A DNA stretch of 64,000 bases from Rhodococcus gordoniae (lineage in GTDB: Bacteria; Actinomycetota; Actinomycetes; Mycobacteriales; Mycobacteriaceae), in NCBI RefSeq assembly GCF_001646655.1, contig NZ_LPZN01000015.1:62000-125999 (forward strand), given 5' to 3'. This document shows positions 26,558-34,944 of the stretch, one piece after another (the first letter of the stretch is position 1; every line of letters begins with the position of its first letter). A model generated the notes under the pieces. The model saw only the letters and a list, made by a program, of their open reading frames with translations, was not told where the DNA came from and did no database searches. The position numbers and the translations under genes are program-made.

Positions 26558-28600
26558 TCACACGAGGTCCCGTGGGATCCGGCGCTGCCAGTTCTGCGCA
26601 TGGACCCGTCGATCGCCGTGATCGTCGTCGAGTTCGAAGGCATCGAGCTCGGCGTTGATCACGAACTCCTCGGGAGTGGAGGTGAGGATCGTGCGGGTGC
26701 GGACCTCGGTGCGCCAGTCGTCCCGTTCGTAGCGGCGCAGGGTGCGGGTCTCACCGCGCACCGAATTCGGGTCGTTGCCGCCGAAGCTGAACCACTCCTG
26801 GGTGCGGCGCCGGATCACGGTGCCGGTCTCGTCGATCCGGAACGACCCCTGGTCGTCGAGGATGTCGAGAGTCGACACGCCGGTCGCGAGGTCGCGGGTG
26901 GTCCGCCAGTGGTGTTCACCCGGATGCAGGAGCGTGATCCCGAGTTCCGGAGCCGTCTCCGGCTCCCCGAACTCGCGTAGGTGTGCGTCCTCCGGTCGCG
27001 GTGGCCGCACCGGCAGATGCAGATGTCCACCGGTGTACACCGTGACCTCGGCGGGTGTCGGGGACGGCCACGCCAGGGGGAAGTAGGAGGTGGACAGCGA
27101 CAACCGGAGGCGGTGCCCGGCCGGGAACACGTGGGCCATCCCGTTGAGCTCGATCCGGATCCGATAACGCCGGCCCGGTTCGAGAGCTTCCGGTTTCTCG
27201 CTGCTGTCGCGGTGGGTGAGATTCAGCAACCCGTAGGTCACGCGTGTCGCCTCGCCGTTCGGCGCGACGTCGGACAACCGGGCGGCGAGCATCGACACCG
27301 GGCTGTCCGACGAGACCTCGAGTTCCACCTCGGGGCGACCGAGGATCTCCGTCGTGGTGTCGAGCGCCTCGGTCTCGAAGACGAGCGCACCGCCGTCCTC
27401 CTCACGCTGGTCCGACGGCAGGTCGGGCGTCGCAGCGTAGGAGGCCCACTTGCCGGCGAACATGCCCACACTCAACGGAGATCGGAGCGGCAGCGGCCTC
27501 TCGTCGACCGCGAGGGTGCCGTCGTCGTCGGGATGCAGCGCATGCCGATCGAAGGTGAAGCGGCGGTTCTCGATGTTCGGTGACGGCCACGACGGTTCGG
27601 CCACCCACCGGCCCGGACGCTCCGCGTAGGACGGGTTCGGTTCGATGGCGTCCTGCATCCAGGCCCGCACCATCGGTTCGTCCATCACCCCGGTGTCGAT
27701 GCCCTTGAGCCAGTGGTCCCACCACCGCACGACCTCCTGCAGGAAACCGATCGCCGGGCCGGGGACGCCGAGATGCGGATACTTGTGGCCCCACGGCCCG
27801 ATCAGTCCCTTCCGGGGGACGTCGAGATGTTCCATCAACCGGAAGATGGCATTGGTGTACCCGTCGGCCCAGCCGCCGACGGCGAGGACCGGGCACTGCA
27901 CGGCAGAGTAGTCCTCGTTGACGGAGGCCCGCTTCCAGTAGTCGTCCCGGTGCTGGTGTTCGAGCCACTTCTCGATCCACAGTCCACTGCCCTCGAGCCG
28001 TTCGTGCCACATCTCGCGCCACCGGTCGCCGACGATCGCGGGGTCGGGGGGCAGGCTGTTGAAGGCGAACATCACCGTCGCCTCGGACAGGTTGTCGGAC
28101 AACAGACAACCACCCATGTAGTGCATGTTGTCGACGTACAGATCCTCGGTGGCGGACGCGCTGACGATCGCCTTCAGGGCCGGCGGCCGGCGCGCGGCGA
28201 CCTGCAGACTGTTGAAGCCACCCCACGAGATGCCCATCATGCCGACGGAGCCGTCGCACCACGGTTGCGACGCCAGCCATTCGATGACCTCACAGGCATC
28301 GTCGTGCTCGTCGGCGAGGTACTCGTCGCGCAGCACCCCGTCGGAGTCCCCGCTTCCGCGCATGTCCACTCGTACACAGGCGTAGCCGTGGCCGGCCACG
28401 TAGGGATGGTTCAGTGCGTCCCGTCCGCGGGTGGTATCGCGCTTACGGTAGGGGATGTACTCGAATACCGCGGGCACGGGGTGTTGTTCGGCGTCGACGG
28501 GCAGCCAGATCCTTGCCGCGAGCCGCGCACCGTCACGCATCGTGATGAAGACGTTCTCGATGACACGGACCTCGTTCGGGAGGTCTGTGATCGTGCGCAT
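26558..28600 (-). CDS. CocE/NonD-family hydrolase (X-Pro dipeptidyl-peptidase-like)
   Basis: A 680-residue serine hydrolase. The N-terminal alpha/beta hydrolase domain (residues 1-300) shows MRDGARLAARIWLP, YIPYRKRD, RVDMRGSGDSDG and the nucleophile elbow GISWGG at about residue 124. A helical cap and a C-terminal jelly-roll domain (about 390-680, with FPAGHRLRLSLSTSYFPLAWP) complete the architecture of cocaine esterase and PepX-like enzymes, including the usual length. It would cleave an ester or amide of unknown nature in the cytoplasm, since no signal peptide is seen. It follows the ATP-grasp gene by 12 bases with a ribosome binding site GAGGAGG, so the two are one operon. Confidence 0.88.
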   Translation of the reverse strand: MRTITDLPNEVRVIENVFITMRDGARLAARIWLPVDAEQHPVPAVFEYIPYRKRDTTRGRDALNHPYVAGHGYACVRVDMRGSGDSDGVLRDEYLADEHDDACEVIEWLASQPWCDGSVGMMGISWGGFNSLQVAARRPPALKAIVSASATEDLYVDNMHYMGGCLLSDNLSEATVMFAFNSLPPDPAIVGDRWREMWHERLEGSGLWIEKWLEHQHRDDYWKRASVNEDYSAVQCPVLAVGGWADGYTNAIFRLMEHLDVPRKGLIGPWGHKYPHLGVPGPAIGFLQEVVRWWDHWLKGIDTGVMDEPMVRAWMQDAIEPNPSYAERPGRWVAEPSWPSPNIENRRFTFDRHALHPDDDGTLAVDERPLPLRSPLSVGMFAGKWASYAATPDLPSDQREEDGGALVFETEALDTTTEILGRPEVELEVSSDSPVSMLAARLSDVAPNGEATRVTYGLLNLTHRDSSEKPEALEPGRRYRIRIELNGMAHVFPAGHRLRLSLSTSYFPLAWPSPTPAEVTVYTGGHLHLPVRPPRPEDAHLREFGEPETAPELGITLLHPGEHHWRTTRDLATGVSTLDILDDQGSFRIDETGTVIRRRTQEWFSFGGNDPNSVRGETRTLRRYERDDWRTEVRTRTILTSTPEEFVINAELDAFELDDDHGDRRVHAQNWQRRIPRDLV

Positions 28601-28612
28601 GCCGACCTCCTC

Positions 28613-29905
28613 TCAGTTCTCCGGCACCGGATCGAAGGTGAACGGAAGTGCCTGGAGTCCTTGCCGATAGCGCTGCCCGAGCTGTTCGACGCTGTCGGCG
28701 CCGATGTACATGGTGCCCAGCTCGTAGCGATAGGCATCCTGGTTGGGCAGGTCGGCGAGCCGGTCGCCGGGAGCGACGTCGATGCACACCAGGGCGCCGG
28801 GGATCGTTTCACGCAGGCGGGCGATGTCCGCTTCCGTGGGCACCGACGTGACGATGCCGTCCTCGTAGCGCGGGATGATGCACTTCGCCGCGACGGCGGA
28901 TTCGCCCTGCCGGTACGGCATCCGGGGCGGCCGGCCGAGCGCGATGTCGATGGCCACCTCGTGGTTGGAACTCCCGTCGACCTTGGCGAACAATTCGCTG
29001 TGCGACTGGGAGATTCGCGTGTTGACCTCGATCAGCCAGAGTTCGTCGTTCTCCTCGTCCCACATGAATTCGGAGTTGAAGCAGCCGTTGTCGAAGCCGA
29101 CGTGCCGCAGGTAACGCTCGGTGATGTCGATCATGCGTGCCTGTACCTCGTCGGGCACGGTGCTCGCCGGGTAGTCGAGGCGCTCGAAACTGTGCCCCGC
29201 CGCGTCCTTGCGCATGTCGAAGACACCGTGAATGCCGAACTGCCCCTGGAACATCGTGCCCTCGGGGGCGGCCTGGATCCCGCTGACGACCTGCTCGGCG
29301 AGGCAGGTGGTGCCGGAGCTCTCCCCGATCTCGTCCGGAAGGTCGACGCGGCGCAGCACTTCGTCGAATGCGTTGCCGACCAGTCCGATCTTCTCCCGGA
29401 TCTCGACGAGGGCCTCGGCGAACTCCTGCTCGTTGCGAATCTCGAATCCCAGCTGCGAGGAATGCGATTTCACGGGCTTGACCCAGAACGGGAAATCGAG
29501 CTCGATGCTGTCGAGTGCGTTGTCGTCGAAGGGATCGAACGAGCTGAACTGCGGGACGCACTCGGGAACGGATTCCTTCTGGGCCAGGCGGCTCCAGTAC
29601 TTGTGCTCGGTGGCGACGATGCTGCGCAGCGACGGCGAGGGGATGTTGCGTTCGGCGGCCAGGATCGGAGCGAGCACGCTGGTGGGGAAGTCCCAGTGGG
29701 CGATGATCCCGTCGACGGTACCGGGGAAGGCGTCCAGTTCGCGCCGACATGCGTCGAGAAGGTCGTCGAACACGTATTCGTCGGGCTCCACCAGGCTTTC
29801 GTAGTCGAGCAACCCGTAGAAGCTCAGCTGGTCGGCACCGCGTACGGTCTCCAGTTCCTTGCGCTGGATGTCGGTGAGTCCGAGGACGAAGATGTTGGTG
29901 CTCAT
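28613..29905 (-). CDS. ATP-grasp ligase of unknown substrate
   Basis: A 430-residue protein with an ATP-grasp core: SIVATEHKYWSRLAQ near residue 90, FPFWVKPVKSHSSQLGFEI with the ATP-binding Lys, and the metal-binding FNSEFMWDEENDELWLIEVNTRISQ with the Glu-x-Asn motif. The N-terminal pre-grasp part (IFVLGLTDIQRKELETV) resembles those of carboxylate-amine ligases. Such enzymes form amide bonds through an acyl phosphate. It is followed closely by the CocE-type hydrolase, suggesting they make and break, or make and mature, one amide or peptide product. No carrier-protein or transporter gene is next to them. Confidence 0.8.
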   Translation of the reverse strand: MSTNIFVLGLTDIQRKELETVRGADQLSFYGLLDYESLVEPDEYVFDDLLDACRRELDAFPGTVDGIIAHWDFPTSVLAPILAAERNIPSPSLRSIVATEHKYWSRLAQKESVPECVPQFSSFDPFDDNALDSIELDFPFWVKPVKSHSSQLGFEIRNEQEFAEALVEIREKIGLVGNAFDEVLRRVDLPDEIGESSGTTCLAEQVVSGIQAAPEGTMFQGQFGIHGVFDMRKDAAGHSFERLDYPASTVPDEVQARMIDITERYLRHVGFDNGCFNSEFMWDEENDELWLIEVNTRISQSHSELFAKVDGSSNHEVAIDIALGRPPRMPYRQGESAVAAKCIIPRYEDGIVTSVPTEADIARLRETIPGALVCIDVAPGDRLADLPNQDAYRYELGTMYIGADSVEQLGQRYRQGLQALPFTFDPVPEN

Positions 29906-29982
29906 GGAAGAAGCCTTCCCGCTCCCTCGCGGCACGAAACAATCGGATAACGAAACGAACCGTCGGGAAGGTACTTTCACGC

Positions 29983-30018
29983 GCAACCGCCCCGGCTCGC
30001 AGGAGCCGGGGCGGTTGC
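29983..30018 (-). terminator. Terminator after Mn catalase
   Basis: Perfect 16-base arms GCAACCGCCCCGGCTC (29983-29998) and GAGCCGGGGCGGTTGC (30003-30018) with loop GCAG. It lies 15 bases past the catalase stop on the minus strand and separates it from the ATP-grasp operon. Confidence 0.85.
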
Positions 30019-30032
30019 ATCGAAAGGGAGAA

Positions 30033-30947
30033 TCAGGGAGTGTCGGGGTCGAGGGCGTCCTTGACCTTGCCCACGAGTCCTTTCTCCGTTCCCAGTGCGG
30101 CGGAACGAGGCTTGCCCTGGGAACCGTCGTAGGTCGCGTACAGCTTCGGGTCCGGCGGCGGTGCGCTCGCGACGTCGCCCAGCGGGACAGGGTCGGCGAG
30201 GAACGACATGGGTGTCGTGCCGTCGGGTCCGGTGCCGTGCGCCCAGCGTCCCTGATCGGCGGCTGCTCCGTCCGACAGATGCCACAGGCTCGACGCATGT
30301 TCGGAATGTTCCTCGTCGAACAGCGCGTTGGGTGCGATCGGGCTCGGTTCGATGCCGTCGGCCTTCAATTCCTCGATGGCGGCCAGCCACAGGTTCTGGT
30401 GGTAGGTGTCGCGGGCGAGGTTGAACCGGAGCATGTCCTTGACGCCCGGATCGTCCGTCATGTTGTACAGCCGTGCGGTCTGCACCCGTCCCTGCGCTTC
30501 GGCGGCGACGTTGGCGTGGAAGTCGGCGAGCAGGTTACCGCTGGCCACGATGAAACGGCCGTTCCACGGCACACCGTTGCTGTCCGAGAGGGTCGGTCCG
30601 CCACCGGAGATGATGGCCTGCTGCGGATCCATGCCGCCGAGTACCGCTGCGACCACCGGGTCGGCGGCGGCGTTCTTGGTCGACTCGGTTGCGGGTGCGC
30701 CTTCGAGGAGACGCGCCACCATGGTGGCGATCATCTCGACGTGCCCGATCTCCTCGGTGGCGACGTCCATGATCATGTCCTTGTACTTGCCGGGCATTCG
30801 ACAGTTCCAGCCCTGGAACAGGTACTGCATGGTCACGGTCATCTCGCCGTACGCACCGCCGATCAGCTCCTGGAGCTTTCGGGCGTAGACCGGGTCCGGC
30901 TTTTCGGGCTTGACGTCGAATTGCAGATGGTCGGTATGACGAAACAT
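30033..30947 (-). CDS. Manganese-containing catalase
   Basis: A 304-residue ferritin-like protein of the non-heme, dimanganese catalase family, which converts hydrogen peroxide to water and oxygen. Metal ligands are visible in LQELIGGAYGEMTVTMQYLFQ (Glu), EEIGHVEMIATMV (Glu, His), and later AAEAQGRVQTARL and RDTYHQNLWLAAIEEL. The start MFRHTDHLQF is the family norm. The C-terminal 70 residues are flexible, with Pro-rich stretches. It is monocistronic, with its own promoter in the 170-base gap shared with the divergent gene at 31118. Confidence 0.9.
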   Translation of the reverse strand: MFRHTDHLQFDVKPEKPDPVYARKLQELIGGAYGEMTVTMQYLFQGWNCRMPGKYKDMIMDVATEEIGHVEMIATMVARLLEGAPATESTKNAAADPVVAAVLGGMDPQQAIISGGGPTLSDSNGVPWNGRFIVASGNLLADFHANVAAEAQGRVQTARLYNMTDDPGVKDMLRFNLARDTYHQNLWLAAIEELKADGIEPSPIAPNALFDEEHSEHASSLWHLSDGAAADQGRWAHGTGPDGTTPMSFLADPVPLGDVASAPPPDPKLYATYDGSQGKPRSAALGTEKGLVGKVKDALDPDTP

Positions 30948-31117
30948 GGGTGTGTCCCCTCGAATGCCGATTGTCGTGTGAGAGTCACCGGCGGCGCCGT
31001 GCTCTCGACGCCGTATCGGGAAGCCCGTGGGCTACGAAGCGGCTACCCATCTCGGGGCGCTCCAAACACGATCCGGTATCTCCCCGTACTCGTTCCGTTT
31101 TGTGCCAACGTGGAGGT

Positions 31118-31639
31118 ATGGAAGGTTGGTCGGATTCGACATTCGCAGATGTCGGGGCGGTAGCCCGCAGCAGAGCTGTAGGACGGTTGCGCACAGCTGC
31201 GGCAGTTCTGCTCACCGTGGTCCTGGTGGCCGGCGGTGTCGGGCTGCTCGGTGTGCGCAGTTCCACCGCGTCCGCCGAGGGTGGTGGCTACGGCCTCGAA
31301 GTGACCTACCCGCGGATCGCGCGTCCCGGGCTCGATGTTCCGTGGTCCGTGAAGTTGCATCGCGACGGGGGGTTCGAAGGGGAGATCGTCCTCGCGATCG
31401 ACACGTCGTATTTCGAGATCCTAGAGATGCGGGGCCGCCTGCCCGAACCGGCGTCCGAGACCGCGGGCAACGGATTGGTGCATCTGACCTTCGATCCGCC
31501 TCCGGGTGACGAGTTCACTTTTGCGCTCGACGTGCGGATCCGCGCCGGGAAGCAGTGGGGCGAATCGGGCTCCGTCTCGGTGATGGACGGTGAGAACTCG
31601 GCAGTGACAATTTATTTCGATACCTGGTTGGTGCCCTGA
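31118..31639 (+). CDS. Membrane-anchored extracytoplasmic protein of unknown function
   Basis: A 173-residue protein with a basic cytoplasmic N-terminus, one transmembrane helix (about residues 25-47, TAAAVLLTVVLVAGGVGLLG) and an external beta-rich domain of about 120 residues (LEVTYPRIARPGLDVPWSVKL through FALDVRIRAGKQWGESG) that looks like an immunoglobulin-like fold. ATG 31118 directly follows GGAGGT, an unusually short spacing. Its stop overlaps the start of the YetF-domain gene (TGATG), so the two are coupled and probably form a membrane pair. Confidence 0.75.
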   Translation: MEGWSDSTFADVGAVARSRAVGRLRTAAAVLLTVVLVAGGVGLLGVRSSTASAEGGGYGLEVTYPRIARPGLDVPWSVKLHRDGGFEGEIVLAIDTSYFEILEMRGRLPEPASETAGNGLVHLTFDPPPGDEFTFALDVRIRAGKQWGESGSVSVMDGENSAVTIYFDTWLVP

Positions 31640-32118
31640 TGGAGATCGTGATCCGCGCGCTCGTCCTGTTCCTGTTCCTGTGGGGAATCACCCGTCTCGT
31701 CGGTCGTTCCACCGTCGGCGAACTGAGTACATTCCAGCTCGTGCTCTTCGTGGCCATGGGTGATCTCGTACAGCAGGGGATCACCCAGGACGACGTGTCC
31801 GTGACGACCGCGGTCCTCACCATCGGCGTCTTCGCCGTCCTGACCTTGGGTCTGGCGACGATCAACGCCCGGTACCCCAGGATGCGCGGGATCACCCATG
31901 GTGTCCCGGTCGTGATCGTCGAGGACGGCGAACCGGACATGCAGAACCTGAAGCGGGAACGCCTGTCCCTCGACGACCTTCTGGCCGCAGCGCGGCAGGA
32001 AGGGATCCGCCGGTTTTCCGACATCGAACTCGCAGTGCTCGAGACGAACGGCCGGGTCTCCTTCTTCACCCGCAGGCGCGCCCAGGACGGCGCGCCGGAG
32101 GAACCGGACCCGGCATGA
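31639..32118 (+). CDS. DUF421/YetF-domain membrane protein
   Basis: A 159-residue protein with three N-terminal transmembrane helices and a small cytoplasmic domain, matching the DUF421 (YetF) family. Family features seen: GRSTVGELSTFQLVLFVAMGDLVQQ, VPVVIVEDGEPDMQNLKRERLSLDDL, and LAAARQEGIRRFSDIELAVLETNG. Members are linked to spore and stress physiology in Bacillus, but the biochemical role is unknown. It is translationally coupled to the upstream membrane-anchored protein. Confidence 0.87.
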   Translation: MEIVIRALVLFLFLWGITRLVGRSTVGELSTFQLVLFVAMGDLVQQGITQDDVSVTTAVLTIGVFAVLTLGLATINARYPRMRGITHGVPVVIVEDGEPDMQNLKRERLSLDDLLAAARQEGIRRFSDIELAVLETNGRVSFFTRRRAQDGAPEEPDPA

Positions 32119-32142
32119 GGACGGCGGCGATCCGATCGGCTG

Positions 32143-32712
32143 TCAGTCGGTGCGACGTCCCGTCAGGGCATCACGAAGACGGTCCACCATGCCGATCCCC
32201 GGGCCTACCGTCTTGTGGAACAGTTCGGAATGAGGCGCGGACGGATGCGGTCGGGTCGGCGCCAGCTTCTTGGCGGCCTGTACCTTGGCGCCCACCTCCA
32301 CGAGCGTGTCGTGCCCGAGGTGTGCCCTCAGTGCCGGAAACTGCTCGGACTCTTCATTGTTCGCGTGGTGGCGTAACAGATCCTCGAGTTTCTTCACCAG
32401 AGACGTGAAGTCGGCACTCGACGCATCTGCACCCTCGAGTTGCTTCATCACCTGCACGATCTCGTCGTGCTCCTGCTTGTCGTGTTCGACGGCTTCCGTC
32501 CCCCCGGGTAGGTGTTTCTCCATTTCCGGATAGACGAACATCTCCTCGGCGACCGAGTGTCTCATCACCTCGGCGATCGCGGCGTCGGTGAGATCCCGGC
32601 GCTCGTCCGCATCGAGAGTGGTCTCTGCTCGCCCCAGAAGTTCGAGCATTTCTCGATGGTCGTCGGTGAGGATGGTGACGACATCCGTGTTCTCGTGAGC
32701 GGGTTCGTTCAT
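32143..32712 (-). CDS. Hemerythrin-domain (HHE) protein
   Basis: A 189-residue four-helix-bundle protein with the HHE cation-binding pattern: [39 protein letters not shown] and [19 protein letters not shown]. These His/Glu residues bind a diiron site. Actinobacterial relatives act in responses to nitric oxide, peroxide and other stress. The start follows AAGGAGA and lies 19 bases after a small acidic ORF, with which it forms an operon. Confidence 0.88.
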   Translation of the reverse strand: MNEPAHENTDVVTILTDDHREMLELLGRAETTLDADERRDLTDAAIAEVMRHSVAEEMFVYPEMEKHLPGGTEAVEHDKQEHDEIVQVMKQLEGADASSADFTSLVKKLEDLLRHHANNEESEQFPALRAHLGHDTLVEVGAKVQAAKKLAPTRPHPSAPHSELFHKTVGPGIGMVDRLRDALTGRRTD

Positions 32713-32731
32713 CGCGGTCTCCTTCGAATGG

Positions 32732-32884
32732 TCAGGATTGTTCGGTATCGCCGGTCTCGGCCGGCTCGTCCTCGCCTTCCGCCTGGTCCGGCTGCCGCGG
32801 GGCCTTCGAGAGGAGGTTGTCGGGATCGGCATCGGGATCCTGGGCCGGATCGTACGAATCGGCGGAACCTTCTGTGCTGCTCAT
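32732..32884 (-). CDS. Small acidic protein
   Basis: A 50-residue ORF from ATG 32884 to TGA 32732 on the minus strand. The peptide is strongly acidic and probably disordered ([20 protein letters not shown], then [12 protein letters not shown]). Third codon positions are nearly all G or C, supporting coding. No strong ribosome binding site is seen. It precedes the hemerythrin gene by 19 bases. It resembles no family I know; small acidic proteins of this sort are common in actinobacterial stress operons. Confidence 0.65.
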   Translation of the reverse strand: MSSTEGSADSYDPAQDPDADPDNLLSKAPRQPDQAEGEDEPAETGDTEQS

Positions 32885-32957
32885 GTATGAAGGGGTTCAC
32901 CGGTGCCGATACCGGCAAACACAGGGATATCGGCGAAACGCAGGGGAGGCGGGAGCC

Positions 32958-33974
32958 GTGGACGAACCCCGATCGATGAGAGCGTGGCGAGTGACCGAGC
33001 CCGGCCCCGTCGCCGGTCACCCGATGAGCTTCGAATCCGTCCCGCTTCCGGAAGCGGGCGCGAACGATCTGCTGGTGCGCGTGCTGGCGTGCGGTGTATG
33101 CCGCACCGACCTGCACGTCGCCGAAGGTGATCTCCCCGTCCACCGGGCGGGGGTCGTCCCCGGGCACGAGGTCGTCGGGGTCGTCCATCGGGTGGGCGAG
33201 GCGGTGGAGGGGTTCGCCCCCGGCGACCGCGTCGGGGTGGCATGGTTGCGGTCGACATGCGGGCGGTGCCGTTACTGCCGACGGGGCGACGAGAACCTCT
33301 GCCCGAATTCGAGATACACCGGTTGGGACGACGACGGTGGATATGCCGAGTTCGTCGCCGTGCCGGCGGCGTTCGCGCTACCGCTCCCCGGCGGATACGA
33401 CGACGTCGAACTCGCTCCGCTGCTCTGCGCCGGCATCATCGGCTACCGCGCTCTGAAGCGCGCATCCGTCCCGGACGGGGGCAGGCTCGGCATCTACGGC
33501 TTCGGCGGCAGCGCGCATATCGCCGCGCAGGTCGCCATGGCGAGAGGTGCCGAGGTCCACGTCATGACGCGGAGCGAGGACGCGAGGACCCTCGCCCGCG
33601 AGCTCGGGGCCGCGTCCGTGCAGGGTGCTGCGGACGCGCCACCGGCGCCTCTCGACGCCGCCATCCTCTTCGCGCCCGTCGGAGACCTCGTGCTGCCCGC
33701 GCTGGAGGCGCTCGACCGCGGCGGCGTCCTCTCGATCGCCGGTATCCATCTCACCGACATCCCGCAATTGAACTATCGAAGGCACCTTTTCCAGGAACGC
33801 GAGATCCGGTCGGTCACGGCCAACACCCGCGAGGACTCCCGGGAGTTCCTCGGCTTCGCCGGGAAACACCGAATCAGGGTCGCGACGATGCGGTACGGGC
33901 TCCCCGACGCCGACCGTGCACTGAAGGATCTCGCAGGCGACCGCGTACGAGGCGCTGCCGTCCTCGTCCCCTGA
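32958..33974 (+). CDS. Zinc-dependent alcohol dehydrogenase (AdhA-like)
   Basis: A medium-chain dehydrogenase of about 338 residues. The catalytic zinc ligands are in [10 protein letters not shown] and GHEVVG, the structural zinc site is [15 protein letters not shown] (four Cys), and the NAD(P) loop is [15 protein letters not shown]. It would oxidise alcohols or reduce aldehydes in the cytoplasm. GTG 32958 is preferred because GGGAG and GGGGAGG precede it; ATG 32976 is the alternative and starts at the usual family N-terminus MRAWRV. It is divergent from the hemerythrin pair and stands alone. Confidence 0.88.
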   Translation: MDEPRSMRAWRVTEPGPVAGHPMSFESVPLPEAGANDLLVRVLACGVCRTDLHVAEGDLPVHRAGVVPGHEVVGVVHRVGEAVEGFAPGDRVGVAWLRSTCGRCRYCRRGDENLCPNSRYTGWDDDGGYAEFVAVPAAFALPLPGGYDDVELAPLLCAGIIGYRALKRASVPDGGRLGIYGFGGSAHIAAQVAMARGAEVHVMTRSEDARTLARELGAASVQGAADAPPAPLDAAILFAPVGDLVLPALEALDRGGVLSIAGIHLTDIPQLNYRRHLFQEREIRSVTANTREDSREFLGFAGKHRIRVATMRYGLPDADRALKDLAGDRVRGAAVLVP

Positions 33975-34122
33975 GAGTTCGGAGATCGATACTGCTCGGA
34001 TACGCCCGAGATCACCAAGTCGGGACTTTCTACCCTACGGCAGAATCCTGTCCGGGACGACGATAATGGTGTCGGACCCAGGAGGGCCCCTCGGACTTCT
34101 CACTCACGAGGAGATGAGGACA

Positions 34123-34563
34123 ATGTCGACATCATCGGCTCACTCTGCAATACACACCCATCCCGACATCGTCGAGATGCGCGAACACTACGACCGGATG
34201 GGCGAACAGCCCACAGTCCAGGTCACCGACGGATTGATGATGGTCGCCGGGCTGTATGCGGCGGCATCCGCGTGGATCATCGGATTCGCCGATCAGACGG
34301 CACTCGCCACCACCAATCTGATCTGCGGGCTCGCGGTCGCACTGCTCGCCATGGCACTCGGTTCGGCCTACGGCCGCACCCACGGCCTGGCGTTCATCGC
34401 GCCTCTGCTCGGTCTGTGGCTGGTCGTTTCGCCGTGGCTGGTCAGCGGTGTCGATACCACGACCTCCATGATCTGGTCCCACGTCATCGTGGGTGTGATC
34501 GTATTCGTCCTGGGCGTGGCCACGGCCGCGATGGGAACCGGTCTGATGGACCGTTCACGCTGA
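34123..34563 (+). CDS. SPW-repeat membrane protein
   Basis: A 146-residue membrane protein with four hydrophobic helices. It carries two SPW-type repeats: ASAWIIGF after the first helix and VVSPWLVSG after the third. Such proteins occur widely in actinobacteria and have no known biochemical role. Start ATG 34123 is chosen because GAGGAG lies nine bases upstream; ATG 34114 is an alternative. It is monocistronic with a hairpin terminator 26 bases after the stop. Confidence 0.82.
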   Translation: MSTSSAHSAIHTHPDIVEMREHYDRMGEQPTVQVTDGLMMVAGLYAAASAWIIGFADQTALATTNLICGLAVALLAMALGSAYGRTHGLAFIAPLLGLWLVVSPWLVSGVDTTTSMIWSHVIVGVIVFVLGVATAAMGTGLMDRSR

Positions 34564-34588
34564 CCGGTTCGGCGCAGTAGCCCCGTGC

Positions 34589-34623
34589 GGTGCTGCCGGC
34601 TGCGATTCTGAACCGGCAGCACC
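34589..34623 (+). terminator. Hairpin terminator
   Basis: Perfect 11-base arms GGTGCTGCCGG (34589-34599) and CCGGCAGCACC (34613-34623) with a 13-base loop, following the SPW-repeat gene. Confidence 0.75.
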
Positions 34624-34944
34624 TGGCCGGGTGCGGCGTCCGGACGCCGCTTCCGGCTACCGAGGGCAATACCCCTCGCTCGAACGCTGCAACCCCGTAT
34701 TGCGCAGCGGTGAAGGCCGTGGCGTCCGCCTCTACCGAACAGGGGGCGATGCGCCAGGAGGTCCGGAACTGAGCACCGTGCGCATTCATCGCGTGTGCCG
34801 TGGGTCACATCTGATCGAAATGAAGCACTGAGAAATCTTCTGTTGACGAGTTCGCCTAGCCCAATCGACTATTGCTGTACCAAATGACGCGATCGAAGCG
34901 GCGCAGACACAATCGGACGCCGCGACGAAGGACGGTGGTACGCA
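34624..34944 (+). promoter_or_regulatory. Promoter region of the indolepyruvate oxidoreductase gene, with a perfect palindrome
   Basis: 321 bases with no convincing gene. A perfect 18-base palindrome GCGGCGTCCGGACGCCGC lies at 34633-34650. Further on the sequence becomes A/T-richer (34820-34900) and includes TTGACG near 34843, a plausible -35 box, with GACTAT 18 bases further as a weak -10 box. It ends at the start codon 34945 with GGTGGTACGCA before it, a poor ribosome binding site. Confidence 0.4.
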
